A stretch of DNA of 38,091 bases from the NCBI GenBank assembly GCA_934572335.1, contig CAKTKU010000019.1:1-38091 (forward strand), written 5' to 3'. Under the pieces are notes generated by a model that worked only from the letters and a program-made list of their open reading frames with translations, was not told where the DNA came from and did not search any database. Each line of letters starts with the position of its first letter. Within the stretch, counting starts at the first letter, position 1. Of this stretch, positions 23,134-29,981 are shown piece by piece. Position numbers and translations under genes: made by a program. The stretch comes from an uncultured Oscillospiraceae bacterium (GTDB lineage: Bacteria > Bacillota > Clostridia > Oscillospirales > Oscillospiraceae).

Positions 23134-23164
23134 AAGGGAAGTATTCAGAATTCGAGGTTTTGAT

Positions 23165-24478
23165 ATGAGCAATAATGATTGGTATGATAACTCCGGCTGG
23201 TATGAGCCGCTGCACCCGGAGAAAAAGACGGCAAAGCCGCGCTGGGAGAGAAGCAGAGCAGGCTGGACGAAGGCGCGCGCCATCGGTGCGGTGGTGCTGG
23301 TGATCATCTTCATCGTCGCTACGTCGCTGCTCTTTGCCCAGCGCAGCCAGCAGCGCGCGTACAGCTTCTACTGGGGTGGCAACGACAACACCCCGTGGAG
23401 CGCCGACGGCAGGGACGGCACGAATAAGATGCCCGACAGCAAGGAGGACTTCTTCGACAAGTATTACACCGAGACGGACACGGATACGGCGGAGATAAAC
23501 ATCCCCACCGTCGAGCTTGAGAGCGATTTCACGCTCAGGCTGGAAGCGCCCGGCGAGCAGGAGCTTACGCTCAATGAGCTTTATGACGCCTGCGCCCCCT
23601 CCATTGTCGCCATCTACGGCTATGTGGACGGGCAGACGGGGTACTATTGGGGCTCCGGCGTGGTGCTCAGCGAGGACGGACTTATCCTCACGAATACGCA
23701 CGTCATCAATAACTGTGACCGCGCGGCGGTGAAGCTTGCCGACAACAGCGAGTACGAGGCGAAGCTCGTCGGCGCTGACACGATAAGCGACATTGCCATA
23801 TTGAAGATAGAGGCCAGCGGGCTGACCGCCGCGCATTTCGGCGAGAGCAGCGGTCTCAAGACCGGCGACGCTGTCGCCGCCATCGGCAATCCCCTCGGCG
23901 AGACGTTCCGCATGACCATGACCAACGGCATCATCTCCGCCATTGACCGCGGCATAAGCTACAAGGGGCACGACATGACCGTTCTTCAGACGAACACCGC
24001 CATAAACGAGGGCAACTCCGGCGGCGCGCTGTTCAATATGTACGGGCAGGTCATCGGCATCACGAATATGAAGATGATCTCCTACTATTCCAGCATTGAG
24101 GGCATCGGCTTTGCCATCCCCAGCGCCACGGCCAGCAGCGTGGTCGACTCGCTGCTCAAGTATGGCGAGGTCAAGGGCCGCCCGAGCATCGGCATAACCG
24201 TCGGCGCGATCCCGGACGTGGCGCGCGAGGAGTACGGTCTGCCGGAGGGGCTGTATGTCTCCGCCGTGGCGGAGAACTCCGACGCGGCGCGGCAGGGCAT
24301 GAAGCCCGGCGACGTTATCACCGAGGTCAACTATCAGCATGTCACCACCACCGACGAGGTAAACGCGATCAAGAATACGCTTGAGGTCGGCGATCTGATG
24401 ATCTTCACCGTCTGGCGCGACGGGGAGACCATGGAGTTTGAGGTCATGCTCATGGACAATAACACCATCTACAAATAA
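23165..24478 (+). CDS. HtrA/DegP-like serine protease with PDZ domain
   Basis: A 437-residue membrane-anchored S1C protease. A cytoplasmic tail of about 37 residues is followed by one membrane helix (IGAVVLVIIFIVATSLLF), a linker, and the trypsin-like domain with catalytic triad H179 (TNTHVINN), D209 (ISDIAILK) and S285 (GNSGGALF). A single PDZ domain occupies about 340-430 (VAENSDAARQGMKPGDVI). This is the usual Gram-positive HtrA layout: active site outside the membrane, degrading or refolding damaged exported proteins. It is 31 bases behind the kinase gene and probably in the same operon. A terminator follows. Confidence 0.96.
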   Translation: MSNNDWYDNSGWYEPLHPEKKTAKPRWERSRAGWTKARAIGAVVLVIIFIVATSLLFAQRSQQRAYSFYWGGNDNTPWSADGRDGTNKMPDSKEDFFDKYYTETDTDTAEINIPTVELESDFTLRLEAPGEQELTLNELYDACAPSIVAIYGYVDGQTGYYWGSGVVLSEDGLILTNTHVINNCDRAAVKLADNSEYEAKLVGADTISDIAILKIEASGLTAAHFGESSGLKTGDAVAAIGNPLGETFRMTMTNGIISAIDRGISYKGHDMTVLQTNTAINEGNSGGALFNMYGQVIGITNMKMISYYSSIEGIGFAIPSATASSVVDSLLKYGEVKGRPSIGITVGAIPDVAREEYGLPEGLYVSAVAENSDAARQGMKPGDVITEVNYQHVTTTDEVNAIKNTLEVGDLMIFTVWRDGETMEFEVMLMDNNTIYK

Positions 24479-24501
24479 GCGCACAGCTTCAAACACAAAG
24501 C

Positions 24502-24541
24502 TCCGCACCCGGCGCAGACACGCACCGGGGGCGGAATTTTC
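24502..24541 (+). terminator. Terminator of the regulator-kinase-HtrA operon
   Basis: Bases 24502-24512 pair with 24525-24535 (11 positions, one mismatch, 12-base loop) and are followed by ATTTTCTT. Confidence 0.7.
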
Positions 24542-24614
24542 TTGCAATATGAACGAACGGTGAACACACGGCGCACTGCCGCTTTTTGCATTCTGACAAA
24601 AAACATCAAAAACC

Positions 24615-24643
24615 TTGCAAAGCTTTAAGGACTGTGCTATATT
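24615..24643 (+). promoter_or_regulatory. Promoter of the glycine riboswitch-symporter unit
   Basis: TTGCAA (24615-24620), 17 bases, TATATT (24638-24643), with TGC as an extended -10. Confidence 0.8.
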
Positions 24644-24689
24644 GTGACCACAACAAAATAATTCCGCAGAACCCAGCAGAATCAAACGA

Positions 24690-24784
24690 GACTGTTGGCG
24701 GAGGAAACTCTGGAGAATCCCTTTTTTGGGTGCCGAAGGTGCAAGATCGTTTCGATCGAATCTCTCAGGCCAAAGGACAGAGCG
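24690..24784 (+). ncRNA. Glycine riboswitch, single aptamer
   Basis: The conserved glycine aptamer blocks occur in order: CTCTGGAGA (24708-24716), GTGCCGAAGGTGCAA (24730-24744), a variable hairpin GATCG-TTTC-GATC, TCTCTCAGG (24761-24769), and AAAGGACAGAG (24772-24782). P1 is CTCTG (24708-24712) with CAGAG (24778-24782). The 5' block resembles the second aptamer of tandem glycine riboswitches, and no second full aptamer is present; the sequence upstream (GAGACTGTTGGCGGAGG) may be a remnant 'ghost' first aptamer. A terminator follows before the AgcS symporter gene, which fits glycine-controlled transport. Direction of control (on or off) is not settled by eye. Confidence 0.9.
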
Positions 24785-24822
24785 AGTGTACGGCATTTTG
24801 TGTGCCTTTGCTCTCTATCCAG

Positions 24823-24856
24823 AGTTGCTGTTTTGTCGGCAACTTTATTTTTTTAC
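24823..24856 (+). terminator. Expression-platform terminator of the glycine riboswitch
   Basis: AGTTGC (24823-24828) pairs with GCAACT (24839-24844), followed by a nearly unbroken T run. A CCAGAG at 24819-24824, overlapping the stem, could compete for the aptamer P1 strand CTCTGG. Confidence 0.75.
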
Positions 24857-24871
24857 TCAGGAGGAACACAA

Positions 24872-26263
24872 ATGTCATTGCTCAGCATCGTGCAGAAGAT
24901 CAACATGTATCTCTCGGATTATATTCTTATAATCCTTCTCGTCGGCACGGGTCTTTTCTTCTCGATAAAGACGAAGTTTGTGCAGGTGCGCTGCTTCAAA
25001 GAGGGCTGGCACCGCACGTTCGGCAACTTCTCGCTCCACGGCGGCAAGCAGGAGAGCGGCATAAGCTCGTTCCAGGCGCTCGCCACCGCCATTGCCGCGC
25101 AGGTCGGCACGGGCAACATCATCGGTGCATCCGGCGCTATCCTCATCGGCGGCCCCGGCGCTATCTTCTGGATGTGGATAATCGCCTTCTTCGGCATGGC
25201 TACGATCTACTCCGAGGCCGTGCTCGCGCAGGAGACGCGCGAGGTCAAGCCCGACGGCACCATCCACGGCGGCCCCGTGTACTACATCAAGCGCGCCTTC
25301 CCCAACGGCTTCGGCAAGTTCCTTGCGGGCTTCTTCGCCGTCGCCATCATCCTCGCCCTCGGCTTCATGGGCTGCATGGTGCAGTCCAACTCCATCGGTG
25401 AGACCTGCTCCAACGCCCTCGGCGTTCCCGCGTGGACGGTCGGCGTTGTTGTCACTGTCATCGCCGCGATCATCTTCCTCGGCGGCATCCAGCGCATCGC
25501 CTCCGTCACGGAGAAGATGGTGCCCGTCATGGCGGCGCTCTACATTGTCGGCGGTCTCATCATCCTCATCGCGCGCATCAAGTACGTGCCGGAGACCATC
25601 GGCATGATCTTCAAGTACGCTTTCGTCCCCAACGCCATCATCGGCGGCGGTCTGGGCTACGCCCTCAAGACCGCGATAAGCCAGGGCGTGAAGCGCGGTC
25701 TCTTCTCCAACGAGGCCGGTATGGGCTCCACCCCGCACGCACACGCCATGGCAAACGTCAAAAAGCCGCATGATCAGGGTGTCGTCGCCATGATCGGCCT
25801 CTTCTTCGACACGTTTGTCGTCCTCACCATGACCGCGCTCATCGTTATCTCCACGCTCTACGCCGGCAACGGACCTCTCGCCTCCGGCGCGGCCGAGGGC
25901 ATCAGCAAGACCAACATGGCGCAGCTCGCGTTCTCCTCCGTCCTTGGCGACACGTTCGGCCCGCTGTTCGTCGCAATATGCCTGTTCTTCTTCGCGTTCT
26001 CCACGGTGCTCAGCTGGAACTTCTTCGGCAAGGTCAACGTTGAATATCTCTTCGGCAAGAAGGCCGTCCCCGTGTACTCCGTGCTCGCGCTGTGCTTCAT
26101 CTTCCTGGGTTCCTGCCTCTCCAACGACCTCGTGTGGGAGCTGACGGATATGTTTAACCAGCTCATGGTCATTCCCAACGTCATTGCACTCATCGCGCTC
26201 TCCTCCCTCGTCGTCGCGGCAAGCAAGACCGCCGACAAGGAAGAGCGGCTCGAAACCAAGTAA
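24872..26263 (+). CDS. Sodium:alanine/glycine symporter (AgcS/AlsT family)
   Basis: A 463-residue membrane carrier that takes up glycine or alanine with Na+. About ten to eleven helices are predicted. The family signature is clear: GISSFQALATAIAAQVGTGN with the adjoining IIGASGAILIGGPGAIFWMW, EAVLAQETRE, GGPVYYIKRAFP, and KRGLFSNEAGMGSTPHAHAM. Length fits AgcS proteins. The reading frame extends back into the riboswitch, but the ATG at 24872 with AGGAGG nine bases before it is the true start. The glycine riboswitch in its leader supports glycine as substrate. Monocistronic. Confidence 0.95.
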   Translation: MSLLSIVQKINMYLSDYILIILLVGTGLFFSIKTKFVQVRCFKEGWHRTFGNFSLHGGKQESGISSFQALATAIAAQVGTGNIIGASGAILIGGPGAIFWMWIIAFFGMATIYSEAVLAQETREVKPDGTIHGGPVYYIKRAFPNGFGKFLAGFFAVAIILALGFMGCMVQSNSIGETCSNALGVPAWTVGVVVTVIAAIIFLGGIQRIASVTEKMVPVMAALYIVGGLIILIARIKYVPETIGMIFKYAFVPNAIIGGGLGYALKTAISQGVKRGLFSNEAGMGSTPHAHAMANVKKPHDQGVVAMIGLFFDTFVVLTMTALIVISTLYAGNGPLASGAAEGISKTNMAQLAFSSVLGDTFGPLFVAICLFFFAFSTVLSWNFFGKVNVEYLFGKKAVPVYSVLALCFIFLGSCLSNDLVWELTDMFNQLMVIPNVIALIALSSLVVAASKTADKEERLETK

Positions 26264-26280
26264 GCGATATTCCGTGTATA

Positions 26281-26314
26281 ATAGCCGCATGCCCGTGGGC
26301 ATGCGGCTATTTTG
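26281..26314 (+). terminator. Terminator of the symporter gene
   Basis: A perfect 13-bp stem (26281-26293 with 26298-26310, loop CGTG) ends in TTTTG. Confidence 0.9.
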
Positions 26315-26353
26315 TGAAATTTGAGTAAAATATAAAATGTTCATAAATTCTAC

Positions 26354-26382
26354 TTGACGTATCGCGGTAAAAGGCGTATAAC
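26354..26382 (+). promoter_or_regulatory. Promoter of the phospholipase C-like gene
   Basis: TTGACG (26354-26359) and TATAAC (26377-26382) are 17 bases apart, 36 bases before the TTG start. Confidence 0.75.
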
Positions 26383-26418
26383 TGCGTCGCAGATAAAAGA
26401 ACAAAAGAAGGCGTCATT

Positions 26419-26964
26419 TTGAAAAAGAAAGACCATTTGCAGATAGGGCGGCTGCTGCTCGACCAGAAGGATGTCAATGTCAGCGGGGCGCGGCGGCTGC
26501 TGTTCCTCTTCGGCTGTGTCGAGCCGGACATAAACCCGTTCACGTATACGCGCGGGCTCTTCCGGCATGAGTTCATGCACGGGCATCACGCGGACAATTC
26601 CCTCCGCCACCGGCACAAGCTCATGCGCAGGCTCACGAAAAGCGGGGTGCACTCCCCGTGGCAGTGGTTCACGTTCGGCACGCTCATCCACTACTCGGTC
26701 GACAGCTTCACCTTTGCCCACAACACCATCTTCCCCGGCACGATGGCGGATCATCTCCGCTATGAAAACCAGCTGCACGCCGCCTTCAGCGACTATGTCA
26801 AGGGCCGCGCGGGCCACCGCAGGGAGCCGATAAAGGGCATACGCAGTCTTGACAAGCTGCATGAGAGCTATATCCACGGCGCGGGCGCGGCGGCGCGCGA
26901 CTGCCGGTTCATCATGGGCTCGGTCAAGTGGCTGTGGCGCATCATGCCGAAAACGGCGAAATGA
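26419..26964 (+). CDS. Zinc-dependent phospholipase C-like protein (PF00882 type)
   Basis: A 181-residue, mostly helical protein rich in histidines. FGCVEPDINPFTYT, FRHEFMHGHHADNS and especially GTLIHYSVDSFTFAHN match the metal-binding pattern of bacterial zinc-dependent phospholipase C/S1-P1 nucleases. No signal peptide is present, so it probably works in the cytoplasm and is unlikely to be a secreted toxin; small clostridial members like this have no known substrate. The start is a TTG at 26419, with AAGAAGG seven bases upstream; no other in-frame start fits. It is a single gene between its own promoter and a bidirectional terminator. Confidence 0.78.
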   Translation: MKKKDHLQIGRLLLDQKDVNVSGARRLLFLFGCVEPDINPFTYTRGLFRHEFMHGHHADNSLRHRHKLMRRLTKSGVHSPWQWFTFGTLIHYSVDSFTFAHNTIFPGTMADHLRYENQLHAAFSDYVKGRAGHRREPIKGIRSLDKLHESYIHGAGAAARDCRFIMGSVKWLWRIMPKTAK

Positions 26965-26991
26965 AAAAGAGGCTCGGCTGAGCCTCTTTTT
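26964..26991. terminator. Bidirectional terminator between convergent genes
   Basis: AAAAGAGGCTC (26965-26975) pairs with GAGCCTCTTTT (26980-26990), loop GGCT, with A and T runs on both sides, so it serves both the phospholipase-like gene and the SLOG gene whose stop codon starts at 26991. Confidence 0.9.
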
Positions 26992-27491
26992 CATACGTCT
27001 ATTATCTCCACGCCGACGCCGGTGCGCTCGGCATAGAGTATGGTGCGCATCGTGCCGCCGGGGCGGCCGTTGTAGCAGCACAGCAGCATGGACGAATGGT
27101 CGACCATGTATTGGTTGCGCCGCATCATGCATTCGGGGCTGTACCCTATTTGCAGCACCGTCACCTTGCTGCACGCATTGAGCAGGGCGTTGTAGCGCTC
27201 GCGCTGCGCGCGGTTCCAGCGGTCGGGCTGCGTGCCGCAGGGGACCGCGGCCTCCAGCGTGACATCGTCATGCACATCGCGCAGCGCCGTCACCGCCTCC
27301 GCGAAATACATGTCGCACCCCAGCGCCATGCCGCATATGAAGTGCCTGTACCCCTCGGCGTACAGCGTCTCCAGATGCGCGGCAAGCTCGCCCTTGAGCG
27401 CGAGACAGCGCTCGTCCGCCTCATTGCCGCCCCACGGCAGCTTCGCGGGTCTGTGCCCGGAAAAGCAGCAGGTTTGTTCGCGTTGCTCCAT
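26991..27491 (-). CDS. SLOG-domain DUF1273 family protein (YpsA-like)
   Basis: A 166-residue Rossmann-like protein. CCFSGHRPAKLPWG is the diagnostic N-terminal motif; YRHFICGMALGCDMYFAEAV carries the GMAxGxD-type nucleotide/nucleoside loop of SLOG proteins; the C-terminal YNGRPGGTMRTILYAE completes it. Bacillus YpsA belongs here and is linked to division and stress; SLOG domains are proposed to bind nucleotide-derived ligands such as ADP-ribose. The ATG at 27491 is used because GGAGG stands six bases before it; a 19-residue upstream extension has no site. It is transcribed divergently from the FMN riboswitch-ribU unit, with overlapping -35 boxes. Confidence 0.9.
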   Translation of the reverse strand: MEQREQTCCFSGHRPAKLPWGGNEADERCLALKGELAAHLETLYAEGYRHFICGMALGCDMYFAEAVTALRDVHDDVTLEAAVPCGTQPDRWNRAQRERYNALLNACSKVTVLQIGYSPECMMRRNQYMVDHSSMLLCCYNGRPGGTMRTILYAERTGVGVEIIDV

Positions 27492-27519
27492 CGTTTTCCT
27501 CCGATTATTTCCTATGCAC

Positions 27520-27548
27520 AGTATAGAATAAAAAAAGGGTCTTGTCAA
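27520..27548 (-). promoter_or_regulatory. Promoter of the SLOG gene
   Basis: On the minus strand TTGACA (27543-27548) and TATACT (27520-27525) are 17 bases apart. Confidence 0.85.
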
Positions 27549-27570
27549 AGAAAAGATACTGTGCTATACT
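27542..27570 (+). promoter_or_regulatory. Promoter of the FMN riboswitch-ribU unit
   Basis: TTGTCA (27542-27547) and TATACT (27565-27570) are 17 bases apart with TGC as extended -10. The -35 shares five bases with that of the divergent SLOG promoter. Confidence 0.85.
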
Positions 27571-27575
27571 GACGG

Positions 27576-27698
27576 TGTCTTCAGGGCAGGGTGAGCGCTC
27601 CGGCGCAATTCCCGATCGGCGGTAAAGTCCGCAAGCCGCATCGCGGCAGGATTCGGTGCAATTCCGAGACCGACAGTATAGTCTGGATGGAAGAAGAT
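27576..27698 (+). ncRNA. FMN riboswitch (RFN element) with an extra hairpin in loop 2
   Basis: All conserved RFN blocks are present in order: TCTTCAGGGCAGGGTG, AATTCCCGATCGGCGGTAAA (27607-27626), GTCCGCAAGCC, GGATTCGGTG, AATTCCGAGACCGACAGT, and AGTCTGGATGGAAGAAGA. P1 pairs TCTTC near 27578 with GAAGA near 27694. Loop 2 normally reads GGGTG(A)AATTCCC; here GCGC-TCCG-GCGC (27595-27606) is inserted as its own small hairpin. The downstream terminator implies FMN-dependent shut-off of riboflavin uptake. Confidence 0.95.
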
Positions 27699-27731
27699 GC
27701 GAATAACACCTTTTTCGTATATCAACATCAA

Positions 27732-27763
27732 CGCCCGAAGATACAATATCTTTGGGCGCTTTT
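27732..27763 (+). terminator. Expression-platform terminator of the FMN riboswitch
   Basis: CGCCCGAAGATA (27732-27743) pairs with TATCTTTGGGCG (27747-27758; one G-U), followed by CTTTTTG. FMN binding is expected to favour this structure. Confidence 0.85.
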
Positions 27764-27789
27764 TGCGCCCTGAAAAGGAGCTGTATCTT

Positions 27790-28545
27790 ATGGAAAACCT
27801 GCAATTCATCCTCATGTGCGTCGTCGTGTTCGCGGCGATCCTCGCCGTGGCCGTGCTCGCCGAAAAGCGCCTCAGCCGCGACAGAAAGTCCTTCTCCGGC
27901 ACGCACTACATCACCTACACCGCCATCTTTGCCTGCATGGCGGGCGTGCTTATGCTCTTTGAGCTGCCGCTGTTCTTCGCGCCGGGCTTCTATAAGCTCG
28001 ACATCAGCGAGATGCCGGTGCTCATCTGCACGTTTTACCTCGGCCCCGTCGCGGGCGTGATGACGGAGCTTGTCAAGGTCATGGTCAAGCTCCTCCTCAA
28101 GGGGACGACCACCGCCTTCGTCGGCGACTTTGCAAACTTCGTCGTGGGCTGCTCGTTCGTACTGCCCGCCAGCATCATCTATCACGCCAAGCCCGGCAAG
28201 AAGACCGCGCTCATCGGCATGGCCGTCGGCACGCTCGTGCTCACCGTTTTCGGCAGCATCTTCAACGGCGTATACCTCATCCCGAAGTTTGCCGAGCTTT
28301 ACGGCATGCCTCTTGATGCCATCGTCGGCATGGGCACGGCGGTCAACGCCAATATAACGAGCATCACCACCCTCGTCGTCTTCGCAGTCGTGCCGTTCAA
28401 TCTCCTGAAGGGCGTCATCGTCTCCGTGCTGACCTTCCTGCTGTATAAGCGCATCTCGCCCATCCTCCACAAGAACGACGCCAAGCGCGCCGCCCGCCTC
28501 GAAAAGAAAAAGAACACGCCGCAGAGCACGCCCAAGGAGGCGTGA
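27790..28545 (+). CDS. ribU: Riboflavin ECF transporter S component RibU
   Basis: A 251-residue membrane protein, the riboflavin-binding subunit of an energy-coupling factor importer. About six hydrophobic helices follow an extra N-terminal helix (LQFILMCVVVFAAILAVAVL). The typical RibU stretch runs from YITYTAIFACMAGVLMLFEL through LDISEMPVLICTFYLGPVAG to KGTTTAFVGDFANFVVGCSF. The N-terminal helix and a basic, low-complexity C-terminal tail (KRAARLEKKKNTPQS) make it longer than the usual 190-200 residues. The ATG at 27790 has AAAAGGAG nine bases upstream. The FMN riboswitch fixes the substrate assignment. The shared ECF A, A' and T subunits are not in the window. Confidence 0.95.
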   Translation: MENLQFILMCVVVFAAILAVAVLAEKRLSRDRKSFSGTHYITYTAIFACMAGVLMLFELPLFFAPGFYKLDISEMPVLICTFYLGPVAGVMTELVKVMVKLLLKGTTTAFVGDFANFVVGCSFVLPASIIYHAKPGKKTALIGMAVGTLVLTVFGSIFNGVYLIPKFAELYGMPLDAIVGMGTAVNANITSITTLVVFAVVPFNLLKGVIVSVLTFLLYKRISPILHKNDAKRAARLEKKKNTPQSTPKEA

Positions 28546-28551
28546 GCGCGG

Positions 28552-29865
28552 TCACAGCGTTTTCAGTACGCGCCGCAGGCGCGTCATGCTCAGCACGAAA
28601 TTCAATAGCTCAGTGAAATATATGATGCCGATGTACGCCGCCAGCGCATAGCGCGGCAGCAGCCACCATACGAGCAGCAGACCCGTCAGTGCGTCGAGGA
28701 TGTTTATCCCCATGCTCCACACCTGCTGCCCCAGCCCCTTGAGGCAGCCGTCGACCGTCATATCCGTGTACATCACGGGCACGAGCGGTGCGAGAAGCCG
28801 GATGTAATGTCCGGCTTCTTGGCTTTTATACACGGCAAAGCCCAGCATATCCGAGAAAAACCACATGAAAAGCCCCACCGCGGCGGAAAACTCCAGGCTC
28901 AACAGCAGCAGCCTTTTCGCCGCGGCGTGTATGTCCGCGCGGCTGCCCTGCACCTGCGCCTCCGTCAGCTCCGGCACGATGAGCTCCGCCGCGGCGGACA
29001 TGATGCACGACGGAAAGAAGATGATCGGCAGCACCATGCCCTGTATCGTCCCGTAGCCCGCGAGCGCGCCGTCGGCGGAGTACCCGGCGGATTTCAGCCC
29101 GCGCGGGACGAGCAGATTTTGCAGCGTTGTCAGCGCGCTGCGCGCGTAGGCGGACACTGCCAGCGGCAGTGCAATCTTCAGCATCCGCGCCGTGAGGCGC
29201 TGCCCGCCGCCGCACTCGCCGTAGTGCCGACGCCGGTCGTCGGTGTATACCGCCAGCATCAGCGTGAGCGACACCACATCCGCGATCACGCGCCCGAGCG
29301 TCACCGCCGCACAGCTCAGCTCTATATCCTCCGTGGGGACGCGCGCAAGGCACAGCGCCACCAGCGCGATCCCCACGAGCTGCTCCGCCAGATGCACGGC
29401 GCTGGGTTTCCACACGCGCCCGCACGCTGTGAAGTACCCCGACAGCGCCGCGCACAGTGCAGCGCACGGCATGCTCACGGCGCTCAGGCGCAGCGACCGC
29501 ACCGTCCGTGCGTCGCCTATCCAGAGAAAGCCTATCGGCTCTGCCAGCGTCCAGAGTATCAGCCCCGCCGCCAGCCCGAAAAACAGCGCATAGCCGAGGC
29601 AGCGCCGCATTGCCGCGCGTATCCCCGCACAGTTGAGCGCGCCCAGCTCCTCTGAGATGAGCCGTGTCGACGCGAAGCGTATGCCGGATATCGCGAATGT
29701 CATCGCAAGCCCCGTCACCGACAGTACCAGCTGATAAAGCCCTATTCCCGCCGAGCCTATCCGTCCCACGAGCCACACCTGAAACGCGATGCCTATGCAG
29801 CTCATCAGCAGTGACACGCCGGTGAGCAGGAATGTGTTGTATATCAGCCTCTTTTTTTGAATCAT
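28552..29865 (-). CDS. SpoVB-like polysaccharide/lipid flippase (MOP superfamily)
   Basis: A 437-residue membrane protein with about 12-14 helices, of the PST/SpoVB branch of MOP exporters. The start RLIYNTFLLTGVSLLMSCIG and the G-L-YQLVLSV and SGIRFASTRLISEE segments are characteristic of stage V sporulation protein B; FFPSCIMSAAAELIVPELTE and GCLKGLGQQVW support it. SpoVB acts in spore cortex synthesis, and relatives (MurJ/Amj type) flip lipid-linked precursors. The ATG at 29865 is preferred, with GGGGGTG five bases upstream; a GTG six bases earlier is possible. Its stop lies six bases from that of convergent ribU with no clear terminator between. No other sporulation gene adjoins except sigH further right. 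Confidence 0.85.
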   Translation of the reverse strand: MIQKKRLIYNTFLLTGVSLLMSCIGIAFQVWLVGRIGSAGIGLYQLVLSVTGLAMTFAISGIRFASTRLISEELGALNCAGIRAAMRRCLGYALFFGLAAGLILWTLAEPIGFLWIGDARTVRSLRLSAVSMPCAALCAALSGYFTACGRVWKPSAVHLAEQLVGIALVALCLARVPTEDIELSCAAVTLGRVIADVVSLTLMLAVYTDDRRRHYGECGGGQRLTARMLKIALPLAVSAYARSALTTLQNLLVPRGLKSAGYSADGALAGYGTIQGMVLPIIFFPSCIMSAAAELIVPELTEAQVQGSRADIHAAAKRLLLLSLEFSAAVGLFMWFFSDMLGFAVYKSQEAGHYIRLLAPLVPVMYTDMTVDGCLKGLGQQVWSMGINILDALTGLLLVWWLLPRYALAAYIGIIYFTELLNFVLSMTRLRRVLKTL

Positions 29866-29930
29866 GCGCACACCCCCGGATATTTAAGTCTATGCGCACC
29901 GGCGCACCGACTTGTCCGGGAGAAAGCGCG

Positions 29931-29964
29931 AAAAAACACGGCGCGGAGAACCCTCCGCGCCGTG
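29931..29964 (-). terminator. Terminator of recG
   Basis: CACGGCGCGGAG pairs with CTCCGCGCCGTG (29937-29948, 29953-29964), loop of four; on the minus strand it ends in TTTTTT. Confidence 0.9.
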
Positions 29965-29981
29965 CAGTAATGTATAGTGTT

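Noticed and set aside
20995..23313. 772-codon minus-strand frame opposite the response regulator and kinase
   Set aside because: Antisense shadow of intact, motif-complete genes; no ribosome site or domain.
24569..24587. Second terminator CGGC-GCACT-GCCG followed by CTTTTT upstream of the glycine riboswitch
   Set aside because: Only four base pairs in the stem; the larger hairpin at 24502-24535 is sufficient.
24875..26404. 509-codon minus-strand frame opposite the AgcS symporter
   Set aside because: Acidic low-complexity shadow of a membrane protein gene.
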